Below are positions 23,581 to 35,409 of a DNA stretch of 64,000 bases, in pieces; position 1 is the stretch's first letter, and every line of letters starts with the position of its first letter. The DNA is taken from contig NC_086039.1 of the NCBI RefSeq assembly GCF_036323735.1, positions 157,031,627 to 157,095,626 on the forward strand, read 5' to 3'. Origin of the DNA: Rattus norvegicus (lineage: Eukaryota; Chordata; Mammalia; Rodentia; Muridae). The notes beneath the pieces are model-generated. The model searched no databases, was not told the origin of the DNA, and was given only the letters and a program-made list of their open reading frames with translations. Both the position numbers and the translations under genes were made by a program.

Positions 23581-23589
23581 GTAAACATA

Positions 23590-23660
23590 TGCTTTCCAGG
23601 CTGCTGCTGGGCAAGCTGTGACCAGGATTAGGTTACACATAGAGCCTCTAGCTTGGTTCT
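23590..23660 (+). promoter_or_regulatory. Candidate cone-opsin enhancer core with CRX/OTX site
   Basis: A non-repeat island about 1.1 kb upstream of the predicted start site contains GGATTAGG at 23625-23632, a good CRX/OTX site (reverse of TAATCC), just after gctgtgacca. The red/green opsin genes are known to need an upstream locus control region with CRX-type sites. Whether this is the rat equivalent is inference; only sequence alignment would settle it. Confidence 0.4.
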
Positions 23661-24620
23661 TACATGGGTACATCAATTAATTCCAAAAGTCATTCTTGGG
23701 ATGGGTAACTGCAAAGGTTCTACCTGGCTCCCAGGTTAAGGGTGGGGTCAAGAGTAGAATGATATTGTAGAATAATAGCACAGAGAATGGAGATATTAAT
23801 TCCACCAACCCACGAGTCTTTACTGAGCCCAAGAAACTAACTCAAATGAGATTCCTTAAGGCAGCTGGATTCCAGGACCAAGAAGAGAGGAGCTGGTAGA
23901 AACCTTAAGAAAGGTTGTGCTTCCTGAGGATGCCACAGCAAGAAAGCAGGAGTCTTTGCTTGGAAGTGGCCATGTTCAAGGAATTAGTGTCTCCTACTAA
24001 CTGTGAAGCCAGCAGCAGCCACAGTGCTATGAAGACAGTGAGGCACCCTGCCTAGACATATTGTGCACTAAAACAAGCAAAAGGGAAGTACCAAGTAAGC
24101 ATCTTCAAGTGCTGTGCTATGCGTCTGGGAAGACCTACATGGGTTCCTAGTGACAATAAGAGCTGCAGCTGGCAGGGGTGGAGGAGAAAAAGGGCTAAAA
24201 CTGAGAGAGGCAGTCAGCTCCTACCCCCTTTCCCATGGGGTTCCCGCTAACACACACTCTACCCTCGGGGCCCACTGACAAACTGCAACACAGTTGTGTT
24301 TTTGATGTCTGCCTGAAAGGTTTCCAGGAGCGGCTTTCAGCAGAGCCAAAGAAAGGAAGTAGATGAGCTGCTTCCCTACTCACATTCTGGTCCACAAACC
24401 CCATTTGCCTGACCCATAGTAGTACAAAGAGATGGAAGAGAAACTCTTGTAAACAAGCAAGGGCTGCAGTGGCTCCCACGAGTTCTATTGCAAGCCAGGA
24501 ACGGGAAGGGTAGGGTGTGTGCATTATCCAGGTTTCATTGCAGGCAAATGGCCCTGAGCCACCCCTGTGGGTTGGACTCAGAAACATGGAAGTGAGGGTA
24601 GGGGGGGTGATCTAAGTCCT
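23660..24620. other. Opsin 5' flank, no repeat recognised
   Basis: About 1 kb of apparently unique DNA directly upstream of the opsin promoter. A 130-codon minus-strand frame (24195-24587) is judged to be chance. Confidence 0.5.
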
Positions 24621-24625
24621 GGGCC

Positions 24626-24633
24626 CAATTAAG
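24626..24633 (+). promoter_or_regulatory. Photoreceptor-type homeodomain site (CAATTAAG)
   Basis: CAATTAAG matches the Ret1/PCE-1-like photoreceptor conserved element bound by retinal homeodomain factors. It is 75 bp upstream of the TATA box. Function is inferred from position and motif only. Confidence 0.5.
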
Positions 24634-24699
24634 AGATCAGATGGTGAAGGGTTTGGGGGCCCTTAAGGTAAGGAGGCCTTGGCTGATCCTGCTGGCTGA

Positions 24700-24705
24700 T
24701 ATAAA
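24700..24705 (+). promoter_or_regulatory. TATA box of the opsin promoter
   Basis: TATAAA within gctgatataaagtcc lies 64 bp upstream of the opsin start codon, so transcription should begin near 24730 and leave a short 5' UTR of about 40 nt. The block from about 24620 to 24710 resembles the red/green opsin proximal promoter as I know it. Confidence 0.8.
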
Positions 24706-24768
24706 GTCCTGTAACTCCATAGGCAATATGCCAAGTCTGACAGGTTCCAGAGACAGTTTTCCACAGCC

Positions 24769-24865
24769 ATGGCCCAACAGCTTACAGGTGAACAGACACT
24801 GGACCATTATGAGGATAGCACCCAGGCAAGCATCTTCACCTATACCAACAGCAACAGCACCAGAG
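24769..24865 (+). CDS. Opn1mw: Middle/long-wave cone opsin, coding exon 1
   Basis: This exon encodes residues 1-32 plus one base of residue 33 of the cone visual pigment, the 11-cis-retinal G-protein-coupled receptor of M cones that activates cone transducin. It starts MAQQ and contains the family-typical tail SIFTYTNSNSTRG with an N-glycosylation sequon at N29-S-T. It ends at a canonical donor (AGAG|gtgagc). The N-terminus is five residues shorter than human red/green opsin, giving a 359-residue protein instead of 364. The ATG is the first one downstream of a TATA box at 24700. Summed over the six exons the coding sequence is 1080 nt with no stop or frameshift, so the gene looks functional. 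Identification is by direct recognition of the family sequence. Confidence 0.97.
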
Positions 24866-25259
24866 GTGAGCAAAAGGTGCACTGGAGGTTCAGTCAGCAG
24901 ACCAGGTCTCTCCTTAAAGGTTCCCTAGAACCTGGGTTTGGCATTGCTGGAGCCATCACTGTAGGAACCGGGACCTCATGCCAAGTATAGCTATGTTTCT
25001 TACTTCACCTCCGCAGGATTGTTTTGGTACCTGTGGCTTCAATGAGACCCAACACCTCTGTTTTCTGATGCCAGAGGGTTTGTTTTGTGAAAAAGATTCA
25101 AGTGTATATCAAAGTAATGGAAGAGTATCATGAACTCAAGCCCTTATCATAAAACCATAACTTCCATAGGTTTTATCTTAGTTTATCTGTCTCCCTTCCA
25201 ACCCCTTTCCTCCTGATTATTTTTATTTTAAAACTTACATATATTATATATGAGAATGC

Positions 25260-25300
25260 ATATATATATGTATTTAAGTATAGAGATACCTCTATATAAG

Positions 25301-25356
<56 letters not shown>

Positions 25357-25560
25357 CAGAGACAGAGAGAAAGACAGAGAGGCAGAGACAGACAGACAGT
25401 TGCATATAGACATCAGAGGACAACTCGGGAACATATGTATAGAGGTCTGAAGATTACTTTGGGCAGTCAGTTCTCTCTTTCCTGGAACGTCAAGCTTGTC
25501 AATAAGCACCTTAAGCCATCTCACTGGTTCCTCCTGATTCCTGCTTCTTAGACACAAATC
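25260..25560 (-). mobile_element. B3-type SINE with GA/GACAGA microsatellite
   Basis: SINE-like tail (aagccatctcactggttcc) on the right, TA and GAGA/GACAGA runs at 25290-25400. Confidence 0.55.
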
Positions 25561-25767
25561 TAACACATCATGTGTTATTTAAGTTTATTTTTTATTTATT
25601 CTTCAATCATATATTCCCCTCTCTCCACTCCTCCCAGTCTCTTCCCTCTAAGATGATAGGGTTCTACAAAACATAACTATGATGTCATCCTAATACCAAA
25701 ATTTCAACAATGTTTCCTGGATAGTTTGCATTATCTTAATTGTTGCTAGAAAGATCTTACTTTCAAC

Positions 25768-25888
25768 TGGTCATGGCAGAAGATGCTTGTATTTCCAGCA
25801 CCTGGAGATAGAAACAGAAGGATCAGAAGTTCAAGCTACATATGGAGTTTGAGGCCAGTCTGTCATATATGAAACCCTGTGTCAAAGT
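25768..25888 (+). mobile_element. B1-type SINE
   Basis: tggcagaagatgcttgtatttcc to gaaaccctgtgtc. Confidence 0.7.
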
Positions 25889-25892
25889 AAAT

Positions 25893-26055
25893 TAGCCAAT
25901 AGTAATGGTGTACACCTTTAGTTCTAGTACTTGTGAGGCAGAGATAGGTGGATCTCTATGAGTTTGAGGCCAATTTGTTCTACATAGGAAGTTCCTGGCT
26001 AGCCCAAGGCTACATAGCTCAAGTTCTCAGCTACATAGCTCTCAAGACTGTGTCA
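25893..26055 (+). mobile_element. B1-type SINE
   Basis: gtaatggtgtacacctttagttc, gaggcagagataggtggatc. Confidence 0.75.
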
Positions 26056-26257
26056 AAAAGATCATGTTTTGTTTTGCATTCAAATTTAGTTATATATCAG
26101 AGATGGTGTATACCAGAACACCCACATAGAAGTCAGAACTTGTGAAAGTGCTGAGTTCTTTTCCAGCATGTGTGTTCCATGGACCAAACTCAGATTGTCA
26201 CTGAGTTCTATCGACACACCATACTTTGTTTGTTCATTATGTTTTGTATTTGTATTT

Positions 26258-26393
26258 GTATTTGTTTTGAGTCAGAGTTTTCTTATTGTTCTGAAACCAT
26301 CCTGGAATTTATAGCCCAAGGTGGCCTTGAACTCATGATCTTCTGCTTCATACTCCAGATTTCTGGGATTATAGGCATGTACTACTATGACCA
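26258..26393 (-). mobile_element. B1-type SINE
   Basis: ggccttgaactcatgatcttc and tgggattataggcatgtac. Confidence 0.8.
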
Positions 26394-26399
26394 GAAAAA

Positions 26400-27245
26400 G
26401 TGTTTTATACTTTTTTTTTAAAAAGTTGACTTGAATCAAGGACCAAATGAAATGAACAGATTCATGTTGATCACTAGATCAAACCCACTACCTCATGGAT
26501 GTACTCTCCCATGTATCTACTTCCCCAACCCAATTGCTACATCTTTCATTTCCTTGCAATTTTTTTTAAAAAAGAAAATAACGCTTTCCTTTTCGGCTTC
26601 AAACATTGCTGGTGACTAGCCTCTGAGTTGTATTCATCATCACCTTTTTTTCCTGTAAATTAACAGTTGATTTGAAAGTCTGACTGGTATGAGAGGTATC
26701 TTTTGGCAGAAGTAATAGAAATAAAAGCAAGTTCTGTGTCAGGAGCTTCTGAGCAAAACCTTTGTTGGGGCTCAACTCAAGCAGAACACTCTCACCTTGA
26801 GTAAAAAGTATTCAGTATTGATACAAAAAGAGGTCAGGCTGCTCTGCAGACGGAGTAAGAGAGGCAAACTTTTCTTTGCTTGCTGGTTTAGCCTGAAGAT
26901 TTTCTCCTGGATATAGCTTTGGTCTCAAAAGATGTTCTATTTTTCATTTAAGACACTGGTTAACCCTAGAAATCCAGGTGCTGCAGATCTATACACAGAA
27001 CTGAATAGACTCTGACTCAAAGGTTAATGCAGTAAGGGGGAAGACCGAAGTCAAGCCGTATCATCCCATCCCAGTCATGCTCTCAGACACCTGCAGGCCA
27101 AAGTAAAGAGACAGAACTCTCAGCATAAACAGCCTTCAGGTCCCTGAGCAGTAACCTAAGAAACTGTTGCCACAACCCACACCTCAGAGTTGTTCTCTGC
27201 ATTGAAGGTAGTAAGAAATGACCTTCAGAATTAGTGATATTTGAG
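26400..27245. other. Opsin intron 1, unassigned
   Basis: No exon, frame or named repeat seen. Confidence 0.45.
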
Positions 27246-27247
27246 CT

Positions 27248-27380
27248 GAAGAAGAGAATGAGAGCACTTACTGTTCTTCCAGAGGACCCAAATTCAAATC
27301 CCAAAACCCACATCAGGTGTCTCAGAACTGAAATCTGTAATCCAGATTTCAGATCCAGAGAATCCGACACCTCTATACTC
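27248..27380 (+). mobile_element. B2/B3-type SINE fragment
   Basis: gagagcacttactgttcttcc and aattcaaatcccaaaaccc. Confidence 0.65.
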
Positions 27381-27427
27381 TGAGGATAAATCTTATAAAA
27401 TAAGAATTAGCAAGAATTAGCAATCTT

Positions 27428-27522
27428 TTTTTTTCTTTTCTTTTTTTCGGAGCTGGGGACCAAACCCAGGGCCTTGCGCTTGCTAGGCAAGCGCTCTACC
27501 ACTGAGCTAAATCCCCAACCCC
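27428..27522 (-). mobile_element. ID SINE with perfect target duplication
   Basis: Exact 16-bp duplication aagaattagcaatctt at 27412-27427 and 27523-27538. Confidence 0.98.
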
Positions 27523-28008
27523 AAGAATTAGCAATCTTGAAGTTAAGTGAGAGCCAGCAAAGCCAAAGTTCTTATTTAGTTTTCTTGCAGTTGTTAGATC
27601 AGCATCCAGCTACTATCTTTTTGTCTTAGTGATGACACCCTTCAGAAGCATCTCTTGGAGAATAGCAAGTTGCTGGTGCACAATGCCTACACACATAAAT
27701 AAAATATTTTAAAATCTTTTAAATAGGATTGTTAAAGACCTAATATTTGTACATGCCTTTTCACACTTAGGATGTATGTCCTTAATTGTGTAGTTGAGAC
27801 ACTGTGCTTTCAATTCCCATCTTGGAGCAATGCAATTGATTGGATGTATGCATTTAGGGTCACTTGGTGGATTTTTTTTGTTTGTTTGGTTTTTGTTTTT
27901 TTTGGGTTTTTGTTTTGTTTTGTTTTTGCTAACCAGAAATAAATTTTTAAACAATAGACATGCGCCAGCACGCCTCAAATCAGATATTACATTTTAAGTT
28001 TAAATTTC

Positions 28009-28135
28009 AGGTCAGGCATAAGCCACTTTGCTTGTAATCCTAGTACTTAATAAGTTCAAGGCCAGCTTGCTGTACATACCAAGTTCAAATCAGCTAGGTC
28101 TACATAGCTAAACCCTGTCTCAAAATTCTTATTTT
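28009..28135 (+). mobile_element. B1-type SINE, degenerate
   Basis: gcttgtaatcctagtactt to aaaccctgtctc. Confidence 0.7.
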
Positions 28136-28164
28136 ATAATTTTGTAATATGTTGGTTATAAGTT

Positions 28165-28300
28165 TCCAAAGGAGGCAGGCATAGTGGTACATACCTTTAA
28201 TCCTAGCAATCAGGAGACAGAGCAGGCAGATCTCTATGATTTTGAGGCCAACCTGGTCTACATAGTACAGCACATCCAGGGCTCAGTAGAAATAACTTAA
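28165..28300 (+). mobile_element. B1-type SINE
   Basis: ggcaggcatagtggtacatac, tttgaggccaacctggtct. Confidence 0.8.
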
Positions 28301-28784
28301 CCACAAATAAAAGAAAGATTAAATTTAAATTTTAATAATAATAATGTGTTCCAAAGGAAAATCTAGAACATAAGATACATTTGAAGAAGTCCAGCTTCCA
28401 TGACCCAATTGTTTCCTTCCCTGTATTCCTTACAACTTTTTTATGTGGGAGCTGACTTTTGATAGCTTTTTCTTGTTTATTTCTTTATGAATCTTTTTCA
28501 GGTGGTGGGACAAGCTGCTCTGGTGTCATTACTGCCTGGGCCTGGATACTTACTTCTCTTTATCAGTGCTTGCCTGGTTTGAAGTCTATCATATAGAAGG
28601 GGCTCTTGCTTAGAATCTGCAACATTCAATTGCTCTAACCTCTTTGCTTGTCTATAAATTAGAGGTTCCAAATACCACCCAGTTCCCCCTTCTCTGCTCC
28701 AGTTAATCTGCAGTGCTTTCTCAGGGGAGATATATTGACAGTCTGAGGGTTCTCTGTTCTCAGGTCTTTGTTTTTCCTTCACTG

Positions 28785-29430
28785 GATATTTTCTTTTTTT
28801 ACTTTTCAAATGTTATCCCTTTGCCTGGCTTCCCCTCTAGAAACCCCCTATCACATTCCCCTCCCCTCTGCTTCTATGAGGATTGCTCCCCCACCCACCC
28901 ACCCACACACTCACTCCCTCCTGCCTCCCCTCCCTGACATTCCCCTACACTGAGGGTTCCAGCCTTGGCAGGACCAAGGGCATCTCCTCCCATTGGTGCC
29001 TAACAAGGCCATCCTCCATTACATATGTGGCTGGAGCCATGGGTCTGTCCATGTGTACTCTTTAGATAGTGGTTCAGTGACTGGGGGCTCTGGTTGGTTG
29101 GTATTGTTGTTCTTATGGGGTTGCAAGCCCGTTCAGCTCCTTCAATCCTTTCTCTGATTCCTTCAACTGGGACCCCATTCTCAGTTCAATGGTTGGCTGC
29201 TAGCATCAGCCTCTGTATTTGTCATGCTCTGGCTGAGCCTCTCAGGAGACAGCTATGTCAGGCTCCTGTCAGCATGCACTTCTTGGCATCAGCAATAGTG
29301 TCTGGGTTTGGTGGCTGTATATATATAAGCTGGATCCCCAGGTGGGCAGGCTGTGAATGGCCTTTTCTTCAGTCTCTGCTCTAAACTTTGTCTCCGTATT
29401 TCCTCCTGTGAGTATTTTGTTCCCCTCTGG
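28785..29430 (-). mobile_element. L1 3' UTR fragment (minus)
   Basis: Pyrimidine block, agggttccagccttggcagg, gcatgcacttcttggcatcag: antisense L1 3' UTR. It gives the normal orientation of the segment inverted at 16501-16550. Confidence 0.9.
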
Positions 29431-30046
29431 TCTTTTAAAAGCCCTATTTCTTCGTACTATTTTCTACAGCATAGAGACTAAGACTCTGTGAGTCTGGGGT
29501 TATGAATGGCCTGTTCTTACATCTCATATTGGGGGGTTCCTGGAAAGCTGTGCAGGGATTCCTTTTAGAATCAAATGGGGCCTGTACACAGACTGAAGCA
29601 GAGGTACCACAGGATGTAAATGTGCTGGAGATGAGATTTACCTGTCCTGTTTTTCTTGATCTGTTATGTTTTAGGGGGTTTGGTGGGTTTTAGGGGGTTG
29701 ATGGGTTTCGTTTGCTTTTTGTTGTTTTTTTTAAATTTTTGTTTTGTTTTGTTGGAATGCATAGACTGGAGAATTCTGGGTTTCTTTGTGTTTTCCTAAT
29801 GCTGTGAAGCCTTATTATCCAGTAACAGAGATTGGGTCTTGTGACCCTATCCAATTTTTCTGGCAAATGGCAGCAATGGCAAATGTCCCCATTTTATAAG
29901 GACACACATCCAACTGGATTAGGGCCCACCCCAATTGATTTATGTACAGATCTCACATAGAGCAAGGAACGGTGGGGTCAAGGTGCTAGTGCAGCTGCGT
30001 AAAGCTTTGTGCAACTTCTCCTATATTCTGTACCTCTTCCCCACAG
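29431..30046. other. End of opsin intron 1, mostly unassigned
   Basis: 29840-29935 (ttataaggacac...ggattagggcccacc) resembles an old mammalian repeat. The rest is unassigned. Confidence 0.45.
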
Positions 30047-30343
30047 GTCCCTTTGAAGGTCCCAATTATCACATTGCTCCAAGGTGGGTGTACCACCTCA
30101 CCAGCACCTGGATGATTCTTGTGGTCATTGCATCTGTCTTCACAAATGGACTCGTGCTGGCAGCCACCATGAGGTTCAAGAAGCTGCGTCATCCTCTGAA
30201 CTGGATTCTAGTGAACTTGGCAGTTGCTGACCTAGCAGAGACCATTATTGCCAGCACTATCAGTGTTGTGAACCAAATCTATGGCTACTTTGTGCTGGGC
30301 CACCCTCTGTGTGTCATAGAAGGCTACATTGTCTCACTATGTG
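30047..30343 (+). CDS. Opn1mw: Middle/long-wave cone opsin, coding exon 2
   Basis: The 297-nt exon (the same length as the human exon) sits between acceptor ccacag and donor G|gtaagc. It encodes residues 33-132: the end of the extracellular N-terminus, TM1 (about 52-76), the first cytoplasmic loop KKLRHPLN, TM2 (LVNLAVADLAE) and the start of TM3. Visible key residues are C121, which forms the conserved extracellular disulfide, and E124, at the Schiff-base counterion position, in the string LCVIEG. The split glycine codon (G|GT) joins exon 1 in phase. Reading frame is open throughout. Confidence 0.98.
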
Positions 30344-30859
30344 GTAAGCTAAAAGAGACACAACCTGGTATAACTAAAGGAAATCATACTTCAAACCCTG
30401 AGGTTTGAACAAATGGTGTTCATATACAAGGCACACAGCATGACAGGAGATACTCATGGTAGAAGCTGGATCACAGTCAGCACAAGGGTTGGAGGACAGG
30501 TTTACAGGATTCTGAAGATTTCCATCTGAGCACACATTTTCAACTTAGTTTGCTTGAGTTCAACATGAAGACAAGTTCTGATTGTATGTACCCAGTTTGT
30601 AGAAAGAGATAGATATTGAGCCAGAGAATTCCAGAAACATATGGAAGACAGCCTCTGGGCACCTTGAATATACTCCTACCTAATTCAGGGATATATGTGT
30701 TTTCATCCTATCTCTCAGGCTGGTTAATGGCACTATATGAGCTGTTCTCAGAGAAAAACAGTTCCCAGAGCTTTTTATTTATTGACCAGATTCTAGACAC
30801 TTTTCTTTACAAACATCGCTAAGGCTGGTTGTCTATGATTTGCTTAGGATAGGTAACAA

Positions 30860-31010
30860 GGGATGATGAGATGGTTTGATGGGTAAAGAAGCTTACTGCC
30901 AAGTCTGATGAGTTGTGACTCCTAGGATCCACATATTAGAAGAAGAGAACAAACTCCAGGAATTTGTCCTCTAATCTCCATATATACACCATGACTATAC
31001 CTACATACAA
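30860..31010 (+). mobile_element. B3-type SINE in opsin intron 2
   Basis: gatgagatggtttgatgggtaaag and tgtcctctaatctcc. Confidence 0.75.
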
Positions 31011-31786
31011 ACCCTAAAAAGTAGTAGCTAAGAAGTACCAGTATGCTAGGTTCTATGCCAGAAGTGGGCCAGTAACCAGATGGGGACCACACAATGCCTC
31101 TGTTTCCCCCTCTCTTACCTTATCTCTAAATGGGGAAGGAGAATCCAGGAGTAGTAGCCAGTCTGGAACACAGGCTTTGCTCAGCATATATGAAAAGGGA
31201 GGGTTTGAATGTCATGCATATAAGCAGACACTTTGAGAGGTTCAGACTGGGGGTGGGTGACCGACAAATGGACATGGTTGGAACCCCACTTACCTAGCTA
31301 TATATCTATAGCATATATCTATCAGTAGCTGTCCCTGCTTTTGGTTCCCTCACCATTGTCTCTCCTTGCCCCTCATCCATTTGGCAGATAAAGTTCAGAC
31401 CAGAGGGAGTATGAGGCAGTATCCCAAAAGCATAGGGGTAGAATAATCAGGAAAGATCAAGTAATAAAATTTATCTCCCAGGACCAATTGCTTTCAGTTA
31501 TAAATATGTGCCTTGGTGGGTTACATGGCCCTTCCTAAGTGGCATCCTGATGTCTGGCTCTGCTTCTGCTAGGCTTGCCTTTGTCCTACTCACAGTGATT
31601 CTTGGTTCACTCAGGTGTCCAGTAGCCAGCATATTTTGGTGTCACAGATGCCTTCACCATCAGAAATGTTTACAAACGCACAAAATGAAATCCATAACAT
31701 TAGAAAGTTAGCAATTACATTGAAAAACAGTTATCAAGGTTTTAACTATTAGTGACATAGTCTTTCATGGAAAAAAATATAAGTAT

Positions 31787-31932
31787 TTCTGGGCAATGGT
31801 GGTACACAATTTTAATTCCAGCACTCAAGAAACAGAAGCAGGCAGATCTCTGAGTTCGAGGACAGTCTGGCCTACAGAGCGAATTCCAGAACAGCCAGGG
31901 CTACATAGTGAGACCTTGTCTCAAAAGAAAAA
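31787..31932 (+). mobile_element. B1 SINE in opsin intron 2
   Basis: ggcaatggtggtacacaatttt to gagaccttgtctc. Confidence 0.88.
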
Positions 31933-31968
31933 GCAAAACCAAAATGTATTAAACTATGGACTGAAATG

Positions 31969-32125
31969 GAGCTGGAGAGATGTCTCAGTGGTTAAAAGTA
32001 TCAGTTGCTCTTTCAGAGGTGCTTCGATTATGTAGCATGTACAATTGCCTAGTTATACATGCACTAGGCATACACACATGCATATATTGCAGGCGGAACA
32101 CCCATACACTCAAAATAAAAATAAG
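31969..32125 (+). mobile_element. B2-type SINE in opsin intron 2
   Basis: gagctggagagatgtctcagtgg head with a worn body. Confidence 0.75.
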
Positions 32126-32129
32126 TACT

Positions 32130-33186
32130 TCTTTAAAATTCTTCACTAAAACATTAGCAACAGAGTTATGAACTAAAGTATTTCAAACAAGGATATGTTC
32201 TGATTACAAAAAAAAACAAAAAAACAAAAACAAAAAAACAAAAAAACCTCAGTTGAGCGACAATGAATAATAATGTAAGGTGATAGGATGAGAATATCTG
32301 TCACTTTTCTATCTAGGTGACTGAGTCAGGGGTATTACTAATACTGCCAATTTCATAATAGAAGTTAATACAGAATGTCCTTTAGAGGTTAGGTGAATGA
32401 AAGATGGTTTTCTCCATCCTGGTTTATGGGTCCCTGAGGCCTGTGTACATACCTTTGAGTGTAATACAGAGTGGGAACCTGTGCCACCCTACAATTAGAG
32501 AGAACCTGAGCTGTCCCCAAACATTTAAAGAAACAGCAAATGAACAGGAATGGTACAGATCACATGTTCTGTTTCTTTGGAACAATAACACCTCAGTGTG
32601 ATCATGCCAATATGGACATGTGTTTCCAGGAATTTCATCAATGACATCAGAGGAAGACAATCTCAGAGGCCAAGGAGACAAAAAGTGTTTGCAGGGACCC
32701 TATGGACAAGGCAGCCATATCATAGTTCTCTCTTGCCTTCTTTTTGGTGATGAAGTATGCAGGCTGAGGTTGAGGAGAGAGAGCTATGAGAGTTCTAAGT
32801 TACTAGCCTCAGGATTCTATGACTCAGTAACTAAACTGAGAACTAAGACATCCTGCTCCAGAGCACAAGCAACTACAGTTAGAAGGAAGGTGAGAGAGTA
32901 GAAAGACAGAGAAGAAGAAGTCAAGTCACTGGGTTTAACATGGAAGCAAAGCAGATGAGCCTAAAAGAGATGGGGAAAGAAAGTGAGATACATATGTCAT
33001 TAAAATGGATTGAAAAAATATCCATTTACCTAAAGGTCCGTGGTACTCTGAGTCTAAAAACATTTCCAAGGATTTGGTGTGGAAGCTAGGAGTCTTGAAA
33101 GCTGCCAGCCAGAAGGAGGAGGAGGAAACTGTATGAATAATTCTTTGTTTGGCTTGAAGCCCTGGTCTATCTCTTCTTCTCTATAG
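32130..33186. other. Rest of opsin intron 2
   Basis: An A/C-rich simple stretch at 32208-32246; otherwise unassigned, non-coding. Confidence 0.45.
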
Positions 33187-33355
33187 GGATCACAGGCCTC
33201 TGGTCCTTGGCCATCATTTCCTGGGAGAGATGGCTGGTGGTCTGCAAGCCCTTTGGCAATGTGAGATTTGATGCTAAACTGGCCACTGTGGGAATCGTCT
33301 TCTCCTGGGTCTGGGCTGCTGTATGGACGGCCCCACCAATCTTTGGTTGGAGCAG
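33187..33355 (+). CDS. Opn1mw: Middle/long-wave cone opsin, coding exon 3
   Basis: The 169-nt exon encodes residues 132-188: most of TM3, the SWERW motif (the opsin form of D/ERY, residues 143-147) that couples to transducin, cytoplasmic loop 2 and TM4. Acceptor is ctatag and donor AG|gtaagg; both junctions keep phase. Residue 175 (human position 180, a spectral-tuning site) is alanine, the shorter-wavelength state. In primates this exon is a hotspot of L/M exchange; here only one copy is present in the window. Confidence 0.98.
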
Positions 33356-34227
33356 GTAAGGGTGTAATGATGCTAGAAAGGTAGCCCCTGTAAGAGCAAG
33401 TGTGGAAGGTCAGACTGTGATCTTCAGGGAAATCACTTCTGGTTTCTGAGCCTGTGTGGCTCCTTGCTTACAAGAAAGAGGGAGGAAATTCCCTCCAGGC
33501 TCCCAGTGACACATGCACATGAATGTATGGATGATGTATTTGCCTATGGCATCAAAAGAGGCCTTGTGGCACACTCGCTAGGTTATGAAAATGTTTAGCA
33601 AGTATAAGAAACAAGAACAGTAGGAATATTTAAAATGCCCATCCTAGGGCTATGGTGTAAATGAACACTGAGTACGCTTAGATTTCAGGGCCCTCTAAAA
33701 GCTCTGTGCCAGGCCTTTTTCATACATTTTACTCACCACCTTCAGAGGTTTTTTAGAAGGTACAGGAGGTCATGGAAGCCATATATATCCTTGCCAGACT
33801 CATTCTTTGGGGGAAATACTCAAAACTGGTAAGCCAATGGCTTAGATGTTTGGCTGGGAGGAATGAGACATGGGCAATTGATTTTACTGTTGTACATGAC
33901 AATCTTAAGTGTGTGTCCCTGTGGTATTTGGACAGGGAATGTTCTTTCTTTGGGAAGCTTCCATCATTCTGTGAAATAAGCCTTGTAAACAGCTTGTCTT
34001 TCCCCAGAACCACAATGAATGCCAGTAATTAAGAATGTCCTAGTGCTAGTACTGGTGGAGGCTTAGACTGAATGTTTTCATTTCATTTCCATAGTTACCA
34101 AGTGAGCATGCACCTTCATTACAGCCCTAGCACAAACTAGCTTCATAAAAATTCAGATATTCTTAGGTGTTTCTAAAAAGGAAAAGAAAGAAGAAGCCTC
34201 TTCACCTCCTTATGAAAATATTCTAGA

Positions 34228-34312
34228 ACCAAGTAGTGATAATTGCACAACCTTGAAAAAGTCTTTAATGTCATAATGGCAAATTTTATATTATGCATAT
34301 TTTGCCACAAAG
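34228..34312 (+). mobile_element. Ancient L1M scrap in opsin intron 3
   Basis: gataattgcacaaccttg and ttttgccacaaag. Confidence 0.5.
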
Positions 34313-34551
34313 AGAAAAGATGGACAAGGATTTACCAAAATCCTACTAGAGAGTTTTAAGATGATCAGAATACTCTGGAAGTACAACACTGTGTAGATAT
34401 GAAATGTTATTAACTTGTTTACTTCTAATTGGTTAATTTCTTCTCAATTTAAAAACCCTCTGATTCAAGTCAGGGGTGTGCTCTGGCTGGTTGGGGAGGT
34501 TACAGGTTGTTCCAGCTTGAATTGGGATGGGCTGCTGGCCCTTTTCTTTAG

Positions 34552-34717
34552 GTACTGGCCTTATGGCCTGAAGACATCGTGTGGTCCAGACGTGTTCAGC
34601 GGTACCTCGTATCCTGGGGTTCAGTCTTATATGATGGTCCTCATGGTCACGTGCTGCATCTTCCCACTCAGCATCATCGTGCTCTGCTACCTCCAAGTGT
34701 GGCTGGCCATCCGAGCA
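34552..34717 (+). CDS. Opn1mw: Middle/long-wave cone opsin, coding exon 4
   Basis: The 166-nt exon encodes residues 188-243: the second extracellular loop with C198 (disulfide partner of C121) and TM5. The loop reads RYWPYGLKTSCGPDV, so residue 192 (human position 197) is tyrosine instead of the histidine that forms the chloride-binding site of most long-wave opsins. This change is known from mouse and rat and blue-shifts the pigment. Splice sites are ctttag (acceptor; the exon begins GTACTGG) and GCA|gtaagc (donor). Confidence 0.98.
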
Positions 34718-34867
34718 GTAAGCCCTTTACCCTCCTACCCTCATCCCAAACTGGCAAGATATGTAGGCAAGCTCAGAGGCACACCTGGTAACTCTCCTGC
34801 CTCCACACCGCTCTGATCTCAAATCAATCAGTCCACCAGACTCTCTTAAACACACCCCCCCCTGTAT

Positions 34868-34990
34868 TTTTGGAGACAAGGACTCAGTTGTGACTGGCCT
34901 GAAATTTGCTATGTAGATTGGTTTAGATTCAAATTCACAGAGATCTACTTACCTCTGTCTCTTGAGTGTGTACTCCCATGACTGACTAGC
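34868..34990 (-). mobile_element. B1-type SINE in opsin intron 4
   Basis: aaattcacagagatctactta antisense B1. Confidence 0.7.
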
Positions 34991-35059
34991 TTAAACTTCT
35001 TTTTATCAGCCATGAGTCTTTAGTTGCTGTTAAGAGACAGCATGCTCAAAGCTTACTCA

Positions 35060-35372
35060 TATAAAAACATGTAATTGGGGTCTTGCTTACAGGTTCAGAG
35101 GCTCAGTCCATTATGATCATTGTGGGAATCAGACAGGCATGGTGATGGAGTAGTAGCTGAGGACTATATCCTGATCCGAAGGCAAAGAGAAGAATGCTGG
35201 CCTGGTGTAGGCTTTTGAAACCTCAACTCCAGTGATATACTCCCTCTAACAAGATCAAACATGCTCTAACAAGGCCATCTCTCTTAATCCTTCTCAAATA
35301 GTGCTACTCCTTGATGACTAAGCTTTCAAACACCTATGGAAGGGGCATTCTTACTCAAACCACCACATCATA
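35060..35372. mobile_element. URR1-like rodent repeat
   Basis: acaggttcagaggctcagtcc to caaaccaccaca; same family as 36385-36750. Confidence 0.55.
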
Positions 35373-35409
35373 TAAGCAGATCCAATCCCTATAAGAAAAT
35401 ATTAAGAAC

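Noticed and set aside
24195..24587. 130-codon minus-strand open frame upstream of the opsin gene
   Set aside because: No recognisable domain, no splice or promoter context, composition like flanking DNA; expected by chance in a 64-kb window.
24769..24990. Reading the opsin first exon as a 73-codon stand-alone gene
   Set aside because: Residues after the donor at 24865 do not match opsin; the five downstream exons join in exact phase.
28498..28809. 103-codon minus-strand frame (lysine-rich start)
   Set aside because: No family recognised, adjoins an L1 tail, no start context; kept only as possible repeat-derived text.
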